DNA from: Salticus scenicus | Lineage: Eukaryota; Arthropoda; Arachnida; Araneae; Salticidae | Length of the DNA stretch: 64,000 bases | Direction of reading: 5' to 3' | Assembly: GCA_963930645.1 (NCBI GenBank) | Contig: OZ005653.1 | Span: 114,978,259 to 115,042,258 of the forward strand | Shown: piece by piece, positions 23,501-33,550 of the stretch | How the letters are laid out: every line of letters begins with the position of its first letter | How positions within the stretch are numbered: the first letter of the stretch is position 1 | Notes under the pieces: model-generated | What the model saw: the letters and a program-made list of their open reading frames with translations, nothing else | What the model was told of the DNA's origin: nothing | Databases searched by the model: none | Translations under genes and position numbers: made by a program

Positions 23501-24034
23501 ACCATGAGAGTAATTAAGAATATGAAACAATACATCGTACAATATATATTATGAAAATATACATCTTGCGTGTATATTTTTGCCTTAGGTTTTGATCGCC
23601 AAATTCAAAAGCCATCAAGGATGATAGTTATAAAAGTTATACCAAATTTACAAAGGAAACTCTAACTTCGTAGAAACATAAATACCGCATTGTGAAGAAC
23701 GTTCACTGTTCTATGTAGATGCTACTAATGGACCAATTGTATACAGTGATAAAATAATAAAGGAAACATGAAAATGGATCATTCGAGACAACAGCATTTG
23801 TTGCTACCGATCTAAAGGCAAACCTTTAAAAACTAATTAAATTTTATTTAATTTTGCGCCGACTTCAAAAGTTATCATTAATTGTAGTGTTATAGGTTGT
23901 TTGGCGAAGGAAATTATTTTATACATTTAGGCGCAATTTACAGTTCCATTTTCTGCCAATTTTCTTTCATTTTTAGTTGTTTGAATTGTAGTTACTTTTT
24001 GGAGTCGGTTCTATTTTTTTACAAAAAGATTTTA
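20566..24034 (+). mobile_element. Modular composite repeat, copy A
   Basis: A 3.5-kb unit shared with 44143-46430 and, inverted, with 49363-52706. It is built of modules, each opened by a variant of AACCGACTTCAAAAAGGA (20570, 21607, 21699, 22301). Module content recurs: TTGTTAGCTCATAACT..TGAACGGATG, GGTCTTGGTCTG, ACAGGGTG.CC.AAAAA, GCGCCACCTGGTG, TATCTCGAAAACGG, AGAGCATCATCGAT. The right third is a sub-element with about 185-bp inverted arms (23073-23257 and 23857-24034) whose outer ends read AAAATCTTTTTGTAAAAAAA and contain ACCGACTCCAAAAAG. No transposase domain is recognised. Two short frames conserved among copies lie in it. The superfamily is unknown to me. Confidence 0.8.
23327..23466 (+). 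pseudogene. Conserved short frame of the composite, copy A
   Basis: The frame corresponds to the 49724-49954 peptide of copy C. It keeps LAKMLVSDVLGE but has a stop after NYFD and another shortly after the SVKHI position. Listed because the peptide is shared by three copies; no function known. Confidence 0.35.
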
Positions 24035-24285
24035 TTTATTATTGTTGAACGGAAAATGGACGAACCATTGATTTAAAGAATCATATTTCCAAATTTTCAA
24101 ATCGTTTGTTAAAATTTATAAAAAGAAGATTCTTATACTTAGGAAGTATTAACAATTAAGATTATTTAAAAATCAAATCACGCTATGATATTCAATGGAA
24201 ACCTGTATTTACGTTTCCATAGAAATTGCTAATTAGTTTTTTCAAACAACTTTTCATAGAAAAAATCTAAGATGGTTAACTATAA

Positions 24286-24388
24286 ATATACATGAATATT
24301 TTATTCGAAATTGATAGGCGTTTATCCGTAGGTGTAGAGTATTTGTACTATAATTAAAGCATTGGCGTGATATATATAATATATACAT

Positions 24389-24420
<32 letters not shown>

Positions 24421-24536
24421 GTGTGTGTGTGTATGTATATATTATATATATCACGCCAATGCTTTAATTATAGTACAAATACTCTACACCTACGGATAAA
24501 CGCCTATCAATTTCGAATAAAATATTCATGTATATA
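24286..24536. repeat. Near-perfect 250-bp palindrome
   Basis: The two arms meet at about 24411. The left arm runs from ATACATGAATATTTTATTCG to a (CA)n/(TA)n tract; the right arm is its mirror, ending CGAATAAAATATTCATGTAT. Apart from small microsatellite length differences in the centre the arms look identical by eye over about 120 bp each. Both strands therefore encode the same peptide (SRQCFNYSTNTLHLR), which is an artefact of symmetry. No TIR-like CA ends or clear target duplication were found; the flank repeats TATATTATATATGTC downstream (24529-24577). Confidence 0.93.
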
Positions 24537-24579
24537 TTATATATGTCATATTCATGTATATATTATATATATATGTCAC

Positions 24580-26470
24580 TGAGAAAATATTGAAATGCGT
24601 AACAACAATACTTGTCTCTAACAAAAATATAATAATAATTTATTGAACATTTAAGATATGGAAGGGGTTGAAAGTTAATTACTTGCTTGTTTAAAGGATG
24701 AACATTTGAATTTAATTACTGTGTTAATATTTTCAGTTTTACTAACAGTTTTCTAATATTTTTTATGTAGTGTTAAATGTACGTTCAAATTGTCTTATAG
24801 TCTTGCTTCGTAGGAAGATAGTAGGAAGTGTGGAAGATATTTTGAAATATTATTATAAAAAGATAATGAGAAATTATATTAATATTCTTAATTATTTGAA
24901 ACAAATTTATCAATTTTCATTTTTTTTAAAATAAAAAATGAAAATAAAATAAAATTAATTTAAATTAAATTTTATTAAAAAAAAAAAAAAAAAGAAAAGA
25001 AAAAGAAAAAAGAAAATAAGACAGTTTTTTAATATTTCGGAAAATTTTGTAATTGGAACTTCCTAGAAAATTACTCTATAAAAATTATTAAGAAGATATT
25101 CTGATAAAAAAATTAAAGAAATAAATAAAAGAAATCTATAGGAATTACTCTAAATTACTTTTTAAGATTAAATAACTTTTATTAATATCTTTTACATAAT
25201 TTTCTTTAACATTTATGAATAAGAATTAATTTTACTTTGAAGTTGTAAATAACTTTGTGAAATAAATTATTTTTGCTGTGTGAATTTTCAAATAATCAGA
25301 CATTGGATTTGATATATAAGAAAACTTTTTATAAAATAAATGTAAAAGCATGCATGTTTTGAGTTCTTTTAAATTATTATTATTATTATTTCTATGTTAT
25401 TTTAAAATTAACATTAATTTTTATTATTTTTAAGCACGGAAGCATAATAGAAAAAAATTCTTAAAATTTCTTACCTTACACCATGTTAAAACTTGACACA
25501 TTTCTTTTCGAAAGTACTTTCCTCTAAGTTTTGCACAGTTCGTAATCCTATTTGATGGGTTCTTACTAGTTAATATCAGATTGCTTTTCTCGAATGACAA
25601 AACATTCAAGACTTAAAACAAGGTTTTAACTGTTTTTCCCGATATATAAAAGTTTTTTACGAGTCCATCAGTCATTTTGTATAAACTCTTTTATAAAACT
25701 TTAGGAATTTAGAAAATTCCTTTTTTATAAATACGTTGCTAAGCACGTTTTGCATATGCATCTGAAACTAAAAGAGTGCTAAACTATTCAATATTTCATT
25801 CACGTATAATCCTAAGCGTTGAAAATTTTACACCTAAATGTATTTAACAGTATATATTTGCATGATTTATCACCTCTTTTATACACTGATTGATAAATTG
25901 AATTTCTTTCTTTATAAACTTCTCTAATCGTATTCTTATATATTTATGAACATTAATAAATATAAATAATCTGGTGTTTTACACACGACTTTCTCTTACC
26001 CTGAAATTTATTAATATAAATACAGGTTGCAGATTAAAAGGTAAGATAACGAGTACTGTTATGTAAACCTGTGTTAAACAATTCATATTAGGCTTCTGAA
26101 GAGTTTTATATGATAATTAGCTCTGTGTGAGAGGGGCTACCGCCACCCTCAACACCCCGTTTCATTAATGCACCTACATTTATATAGAATTTAATTCGGT
26201 TATTAAAAAAATAATTCTGATTTTAAAAAATAATTTATTAAAAATATTATTAAAAAAAATTATCTTTTATAATAATGGAGAGGATTTCCATGTTAGAGAA
26301 GTTATAACACCAGATATCCAAAAAAGTACGATTTTTTTTTCTATTTTTTTTTTTTTTTTTTCGTTAAAAGTAAAAAAAATCGATAACTTTGTTTTAAATT
26401 ATCGCAGATCGATTGTTCAACCATTCGTTTTCAAGGTATTAGCGAGCTCTTTTGAAAGATACCCATCATG
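24580..26470. other. AT-rich spacer
   Basis: Contains an A-rich run at 24975-25020 and (ATT)n near 25375. A short stretch near 25983-26003 resembles the tail of the SINE-like copies at 14.7-15.5 kb. No gene recognised. Confidence 0.45.
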
Positions 26471-26474
26471 AAAA

Positions 26475-27005
26475 TTTACTCCCTTCGAGGGGGGACTTCC
26501 CCCAAGGGGGGAAGGCGAGGCTCCTACATACACAATTTTTTTCCCAGTTAACTATCTCTATTACAAAAAATATGTATTCGTTTCATTTGGTTTAGTGCAA
26601 TCTATAGACGTTAAACTCTACTTACCTGCAACTTCCCCCATAGACGTAATGTATTAAAATTATCTTGATTGTCCCTGTACACGAACCATTTGCTTGATCT
26701 TAACGAAATGCTTACTGTAGCATCCCTATATGATACACATTTAGAATACCAAGTTTGAACTTTCTGCCATAATTTGTTTTTGAGATATGCTGATAACAGA
26801 CAGACAGACACACACACACACAGACACACACACAGACACACACACACACACAGACACACACACAGACATACACACAGACCATTTGCTAAAAACATGATTT
26901 TCGTATTCAGGGGACCTCAAAACGTGTAAATATAACAAAATCTCGCGTTCGAAAATTTGACCCAAAAACAATACTTTCTCTACCTTATGGGTAAAAGAAA
27001 GTAAA
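26475..27005 (-). repeat. Dispersed repeat bearing a (CA/GACA)n microsatellite
   Basis: The minus strand reads GACC-type text: ACGTTTTGAGGTCCCCTGAAT, then AGCAAATGGTCTGTGTGTATG, a TGTCTGTG microsatellite (26795-26878), then ATCAGCATATCTCAAAAACA. The unit at 43690-44090 has the same order (GACGTTTTAAGGCCCCCTGA, GGCCAGTGCGTGTGTATG, microsatellite, TATCATATCTCCTAAACTAA), so the two are diverged members of one family. At the far end is a G/C-run hairpin (GGGGGGACTTCCCCCAAGGG at 26482-26501). ORFs across the microsatellite are artefacts. Confidence 0.75.
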
Positions 27006-27009
27006 AATA

Positions 27010-27832
27010 ATAGTTATAACAGAATTTATTTAGAATCATACATAAGTGAAGGAAAGTAAATGAGAAGTTTGGAAAAGTGTAAGATAATGCTAAACGGAAA
27101 TTTATTTTACATAAAAAATAGATAAAAATAAATACATAAAAATAAAAGAAAAAAAATAAAAGTAATAGAAAATAACTAAAAATAAATTAAAATATAGAAA
27201 TATAAAATAGGATCCACACTTTTTAATCATAACTTTCGTTAAACATGTAGATTTACTCCCTTAAACATATCAGATTTTTTTTCTATTTATTTTTTAAATA
27301 TGCTCACGCATACTTTTGAAAAGACAAAATTTTCTTTGAATTATTACAAAACTTATACTTCTGAAAATGTATTTAAATAGTATTAAACTGCGTGATAGAT
27401 TGCTTGTTATTTTCAGTAATCTTCTGCTTATAAGGATAAATGTATTAATTTTCCTTTAAGAACATTTTTATAAAACATAAGTTACTAAATTATGCTTTAA
27501 CTAAAAATTACGATTCATGTACAGATAAGTTTACGTACAAATTATTTATAAAAGCACTTTTGTAATTTAGTGTAAATTTCAAAGAGAAGGAACTTTGTAT
27601 AATAATTAAAAAAAAAAAAAAAAAAAAAACTGACTTTATTTAGAAAAATTGCTTTGCTATATATTTTTAATTATATCTTTCAATTCATGTCAAAGAATTT
27701 AATAAAATACTCTACAGATTATTTTTCTTTTTTACCTACTTACTGATTGCATGCACATTAATTTTGAATATTTTGAAATTCAATGAAAACATACTGAAAT
27801 AATAATTTGTTCTTCTTTCTTATTCACTTTTT

Positions 27833-27867
<35 letters not shown>

Positions 27868-27975
27868 AAGTAAAGATAACATTCTACATATTTTTTTCAA
27901 TGTTAATAATCTAACACACAAAACATAATATAGATTATGTGTTATCAACTATTTTAAGCAGAGTATTTTCAGCTA
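27010..27975. other. AT-rich spacer
   Basis: An A-run at 27608-27630 and (TA)n at 27836-27865. No gene recognised. Confidence 0.45.
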
Positions 27976-27982
27976 TAATTTT

Positions 27983-28123
27983 TTATAAAACTTTGAATAA
28001 ACAACATAAAATGCAATAAACGCGCAACAATTGTTTTGGGTCTAAAGAACGCCTAAACCTTCGTCCGGCGAACAAAGTAAGCACGAGTGCTGCAGTCAAA
28101 GCGGCACAAAGTTTTGTAATCAT
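27983..28123 (-). CDS. Candidate small secreted-peptide exon (weak)
   Basis: From the Met at 28123 the minus-strand frame reads MITKLCAALTAALVLTLFAG, an arrangement with a short basic n-region, a hydrophobic core and a small residue that would suit a signal peptide, then RRFRRS, a dibasic-rich segment. It ends at a stop at 27983 (46 codons). The patch is less AT-rich than its surroundings. A possible splice donor (AAG then GTTTAG) occurs at 28058/28059, so this might be a first coding exon; without it the product would be a 46-residue peptide. No homologue recognised, no promoter or downstream exon identified. A chance hydrophobic ORF is quite possible. Confidence 0.2.
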   Translation of the reverse strand: MITKLCAALTAALVLTLFAGRRFRRSLDPKQLLRVYCILCCLFKVL

Positions 28124-29499
28124 TATTTTAAAACGCCCGTTCTGTGGTGCTTTCTTATTATTTTTAACTATGTTTGTCAAGTTTCTCGATGTCAGATAAT
28201 GTATAACTAAAGAACAGTTACATAAAGTTACTTAACTATATTTTCATACTTAACTGATGAATTTCGAAATTATGTGCATAAAATTTTATGTATAATGGTG
28301 AGTGACTGATTGTCAAAAAAGATTTTTAGGACATTTAAAAAAAAATCTTTGGAATTTTAAACGAGGTAGATTTATGAGATTTGTTTATAATGTTCCAATG
28401 ATTAAATAACGTGAGTTCCAATATTTAAATGTGTTTAAATGAATTTTAATAAATGTATTATTTTATTCACAATGCGATAAATCATACATCTATTTATTTA
28501 AAAAATTTGTAAAAAAATAGTTACTTAATATACAGGGTGAGTTTGACATAATCCTCCAAACAAAAGGAGGTGATAGAAAAGCCCACGGGGAGCATAAAAC
28601 ACCACAGAAACCCTGCCCTATCTCTAGTCATTTCCGAGTTAAGGTAGATAGAATAGAAATCTGTTTTTTTTTTTCCATCCCATCTGAAAAAAAGCAAATT
28701 TGTGAGCTTTTTGAAAGAGTACAAGCAAAATAAGCGCATATTTGGAAGGAGCAGAAACAATCCTATCGGGTGACACCATTTAAGTCAGAACACCTAAATT
28801 TGACAGCGAGCTACAAGCGCTAAAACATTGGCGAAGTTTAAAATCGAATTGTCACCAAATTCATTAACCGGCAATTTTGCAAACACCGTTCAAGCTTCAA
28901 TCGGTCAAATTTACCAAAAACTTCTCCATTTCACAAGCTTTAGAATGAGCCCACAATAAACCATATCGGTGTTCTTGTTCAGGTGAAATTTAGTCTTTTG
29001 TTTGAAATACATCACTGAAAACGGCGTTCGTCGAAATTCGGCAAACGAAACGATGGTGAGTAAATGGAACGTATGCAAATTCGTGCCTATCTGCATATGG
29101 ACGCTTAGTGATGTGCAGATGTATTCCAACATTCCTGCACGGGCATCCAACTCGCGGGTACAAAAGGCGAGTCAATCTGTAACATCTCATTAACTCGTCA
29201 GCTTCTTTTGCGTTTTGTGCTACTTATTGATTTAGCATTTCTGGACTTTGCCTGAGCTCGGCCGATTTTTTTCACGCTGCTCTCACGTCTACTTGCTATC
29301 TATTAGTTCATACTTAGTATGTTTTCCTACATTGTTGCGAATTAACCAAGTTGGTTCTTATTTGGTAGCACTTTTTTTCTTCTACTTTTGTAAATTAATA
29401 TTGAAATTTAATCCCTTTTTGTTTACCCTTCTGAATTTTATTTTCAACTTAAGTCATCACAGGGACCAAATTGACATACTTTCCAACCTGTAAACAGAT

Positions 29500-30513
29500 A
29501 TGCCTAGTTTTACAAATGAAGAGTACGCGGAAATGCATTTTGTGTATGGATTTTGCGATGGTAACTGTCGGAGAGCCGAAGAAGAGTACCGTCTACGTTA
29601 TCCACATCGTCGTTCGCCCAACCGTTCTGTATTTGCCGCAATTCATCGAAGGCTTAAGGCGAGCGGGTCGTTCGGTAGGGTATAAAAAAGGGGCCATGGT
29701 CACCGCTCCGCCACCGCTGAGGAGTCCGTGCTACACCGAGTGGAGGAAAATCCAAATATGAGTTCACGCATACTTGCGAGAGTAGGTGGAATCTCCCAAA
29801 GTAAAGTGATCATCCATACCACTTCACACCGGTACAAGAATTACGCCGCTCAAATTTCCAAAAGCGGGTAACATTCTGCCACTGGCTTTTAGAGCGAGAT
29901 TTTGAGGAACACCGTTTCTTAGAACGATACTATGGACAGATGAGTCACTTTTCACTCGGGATGGCATGTTAAATTTACATAACTGGCATCATTACCCTCA
30001 ACAAAATTCATTTGTAACACGAAACTCATCGTTATAGACGCGATTCAGCTTAAATGTTTGGCTTGGAGTGGTTGGTGATCACTTGACAGGTCCACATGTG
30101 TTCCATGGTCATCTGACAAGCAATACATATTTGGAGTTACTAGAACATCATCTTCCAGGATTACTTGATGTCATTCCTGTACCCCAACGAGCGGAAATCA
30201 ATTTCCAACACGATAGGGCCCCTGTACATTCTTTCAATGCCGTTCGGGACTTCTTGACTCAGCAGTATCCGCAATGGATTGGTCGTAATGGACCAATTCC
30301 TTAGCTAACTAGATCGCTAGATCTCACTCCATTGGACTTCTATGTTTGGGGTTTCCTGAAGCAAGACGTTTACCGAACAGATATTGCCAGTTTGCAAGAT
30401 TTAGGCTGCCGGCTCGATGATGCAATAATAAAACTGAGGGATGAGCATTCGCTAAGAGCTACTGTGGTTTCCGTTCGTAAGCGGGCAAGGGCATGTATCG
30501 GGTATAGGGGGTG
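29500..30513 (+). pseudogene. Mariner-superfamily transposase (DUF4817-type), broken
   Basis: Begins MPSFTNEEYAEMHFVYGFC, the N-terminal DUF4817-type helix-turn-helix region of a widespread arthropod transposase, continuing to IHRRLKASGSFGR at about 29685. A frameshift follows; downstream frames show SVLHRVEENPNMSSRILAR, then TFCHWLLERDFEEHRFLER, LWTDESLFTRDG (first catalytic Asp, about 29935-29965), HNWHHYPQQNS, SLNVWLGVVGDHLTGPHVF (30045-30100), FQHDRAPVHSF (second Asp, about 30205) and SLDLTPLDFYVWGFLKQDVY (third acidic block, about 30320-30375). At least two frameshifts and several in-frame stops (for example near 30035 and 30303) break it. The catalytic residues themselves appear retained, although the usual HDGAP is HDRAP. 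It is about the length expected for the family, so it was complete on insertion and has decayed by point mutation and indels. Confidence 0.93.
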
Positions 30514-31219
30514 ACGAATTTCAGGAGCGGCACTAAATTTCTCACATCTTTTCGAATGCATAAGTGCTTTAATCATAAACGTGAGATACGTCAGTTTTTT
30601 TTTTTTTTTTTTTTTTTTTTGCATATTCTTTTGTGAAAGACGTGAGAAAATTCATACTTCTTTTGTTTCCATTCCATTGTGCTTGTAAACTTAATACAAC
30701 TGCTACTTTTCTTGTTTATCTTTAAAACTTTCTTTTTTGCATCTGACAAAACAGCGGACTGAAGGCGGACATGAAATCAGAAATGACCATGGCACCCCGT
30801 GTGTCTCCTTCTCGACGAACGCCGTTTTCAGTGATGTATTTCAAATAAAAGGCTAAATTTCTCCTGAACTAGAACACCGATATGGTTTATTGTGGCCTCA
30901 TTCTAAAGCTTATGAATTGGAGAACTTTTTGGTAAATTTGACCGATTGTAGCTTGAACGGTGTTTGCAGAATTGTCGGTTAAAGAATTTGGTGACAACTC
31001 GATTTTAAACTTCGCTATTGTTTTCGCGCTTGTAGCTCGCCGTCAAATTAAGATATCCTGATGTAAATGGTGTAACCCGATAGGGTGTTTTCTGCTCTTT
31101 CCAAATATGTGCTTATTTTGTGTGTAACTTTTTCAGAACGATCACAAATTCGGTGTTTTTCAGACGGAATGAAAAAAAAACAAAAAAAAAAAAAAAAAAA
31201 AAAACAGATTTCTCTTCTA

Positions 31220-31433
31220 CAGTCAGCTGCAAAATTATTCGAGCACTAGCAATGATCCTTGCCAAAAAAAAGTACACTTAATACAGCTTTGTTAAAAAAA
31301 TCCTTATCGAGTCATGTTCTTAATCAGTCTAAGAACATGATTCGAGAAGGATTTACTTAGCAAAACAGTCCTAAGTGTACTTTTTAAATATAGGAATTAT
31401 TGGCTAGTGCTCGAATAATTTTGCAGCCGACTG
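31220..31433. mobile_element. 214-bp Tc1-type MITE nested in the transposon's right arm
   Basis: Starts CAGTCAGCTGCAAAATTATT and ends with the near-exact inverse (TTTTGCAGCCGACTG), flanked by TA (31218-31219, 31434-31435). A second, inner inverted repeat (AAGTACACTTAATACAG ... CTAAGTGTACTTTTT and AAGAACATGA pairs) makes the whole element able to fold into one long hairpin. Removing it with one TA restores the alignment of the host element's right arm with its left arm, so it inserted after the 3-kb element. Confidence 0.93.
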
Positions 31434-31555
31434 TATCTACCATAACTCGGAAACGATTAGAGATAGAACATGGTTTCTACGGTGTTTTATGCTCCCCATG
31501 CGCTGTTCCATCACCTCCTTTCGTTTGGCATATTATGTCAAACTCACCCTGTACA

Positions 31556-33133
31556 GTCATCATGTTGCATATAATTAACGTGTAATCATTCAATCATATG
31601 TCATTACAATAAGATGCATTTATCCCGTACGAAGAGAAGAGGAAGTTTTTTTCAACTGCAAATTGATATTTGCCTACTTTACCTATTAATAATATTAACA
31701 AAAATGTATATTTATAAAAAAATAGCAAACGCATTAGAAAAATGTACAAGATTTACCAAGCATAATAAATACTTTATCAACATTTTTGGTGTAGCACTAT
31801 AAACTAACTTTTTATTAGACAGACATTATTAAAGAAGAAAACTGTTTTAATTCAATTAAAATTCTATATTAATTTCCGGAATTTCCATTGCGTGTGTCGA
31901 TATTAAAATATACTTTAATGAACTGCCGCATAGGGACTCTAATATACACTGCTCGACATTGAAAATGTATTTGGTTTTATATATATTAAATTATTATTAT
32001 TTAAACTTTGTATTAACTCAGAGGTTTACTGAAATGAATACATAGATTAAATTAGGAGTTAAATTTTAAAACTACGTTTAGCGTACCTATTAAGGGATCA
32101 TATACTATATTAAGACATATAATTTTTATAAAATCCTATAAATTAATTTTTAATGTTCTACCAATGAATTACCCTGGATAACTTCATAATGGTATATTTC
32201 ACTATATGTCCATTAAATCCTTCCATTTTCCCTTTTCAGAAGCTTAAATAATGAGAATTATAAACCATATAACATTTACTAATTAAAAATTAAAATTTAT
32301 TTGTTTGTTCAATAATATACTTTTAAAATAATTGATTTACAATTACTTTAATAAAATAATTTCTATAATATATATTTCATTTTAAAATAATGGATTTTTT
32401 TTTCAATCTTTCTCTTGATTAAGTAATCTTCTTTGAGTTAATAATTATTTTTCTAGAAAAATAAATCAGATATTGTAAATTAAAAAAGAATAATAATAAT
32501 ATCATATTTTGTATATACATATTTTTACTTTCAATAGAACATATAAAAGCTTTCAACGTAAAAAAATTCTATACAGTCTTGAATATTATTTACGAAAGAA
32601 TATGTGCTTGCATCTCAGCTTCTAATCTAATGCATATTTATAGAATAACTCCTATTTTACATCTGAAGTTTAACAAAATATAAATCTTTCGAGACAAGAC
32701 AGGATTGAATAGACTTCGATATCAGGCTGAATTTCAATTTGAAATACCGATAAAACATTTTTTTTCTTAAAATGTTTTTCTGCATATTTTCTTCTGAAAT
32801 TAAACAAATAAAAATGGATTAATAGATAGTATTATAAATTTTAAAGTAATGTCTATGCGAAATATAACTTTTTTCAGAAAAATAACATGCTTTTATAAAC
32901 AACAAATATATTTCAGTGAAATAATAGTCAAATGCGTTTCATTTCTGAGTGTAGCTAGGTTTTGTGTTTAGATATTGGAATGATAATTTGTATTTTATCC
33001 CTATAATTTGTAATTTATTTAAAAAACTTCAATTATTTATATATAATATATATATGTTGCATTCAAAAATCTTATATGTTGCATTCAATATGTTGCATTC
33101 AAAAACATAGAAATAAAGAGTGAAGCAAAAACT

Positions 33134-33164
<31 letters not shown>

Positions 33165-33512
33165 TTTATTTTTTACTTTTGTATATTTTCACTCTCGTAA
33201 ATACAGTATTTTTTTCATTATTATTGTTAAAAGATCATAATGCCTGATTTCGTTTTTCATTTCGAATTACAAAATCTTTTCATAAGTTATTGCACACTTT
33301 CGATTTCAGTCGTTTTCTCATATTTCTCAAAATGTACTTGTCGTATGTGATGGAGCCTTTTCGCATACATTGGCATTAATTGCATTTTCAAATAAATCTA
33401 ACAATTAAATATTATGTTTTTAATTAATAGAATTTCTATTAAAATATATAACAATATCCTAAATAAATTATCTTTTATATTTGTCTCTCTATAAATAAAT
33501 ATCTTAATTTTA

Positions 33513-33550
<38 letters not shown>

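Larger units (their letters stand above)
28534..31551 (+). mobile_element. 3.0-kb mariner-type transposon with about 0.5-kb inverted repeats
   Basis: Starts CAGGGTGAGTTTGACATAAT and ends with its inverse, flanked by TA (28532-28533 and 31552-31553). The inverted repeats are very long: left 28534 to about 29040, right about 30812-31551, the right arm lengthened by a nested 214-bp MITE at 31220-31433 and an A-run. Arm blocks matched by eye include GGAGGTGATRG, GGGGAGCATAAAACACC, ACAATAAACCATATCGGTG and ATACATCACTGAAAACGGCG. Between the arms lies a decayed transposase gene on the plus strand. Right end of the gene is followed by a T-run at 30597-30620. A full-length but inactive copy. Confidence 0.93.

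Noticed and set aside
20566..24034. Helitron assignment of the composite
   Set aside because: Ends are not TC...CTRR with a hairpin and no Rep/helicase motif is visible; inverted signature motifs at both ends argue against it.
24254..24582. Two ORFs on opposite strands with the same peptide
   Set aside because: The identity follows from the palindrome at 24286-24536; both cross a CA/TA microsatellite and have no family signature.
26611..26971. Cys/Val-rich ORFs suggestive of a cysteine-rich secreted peptide
   Set aside because: They are translations of the TGTCTGTG microsatellite in overlapping frames. No real cysteine framework or signal peptide is present.
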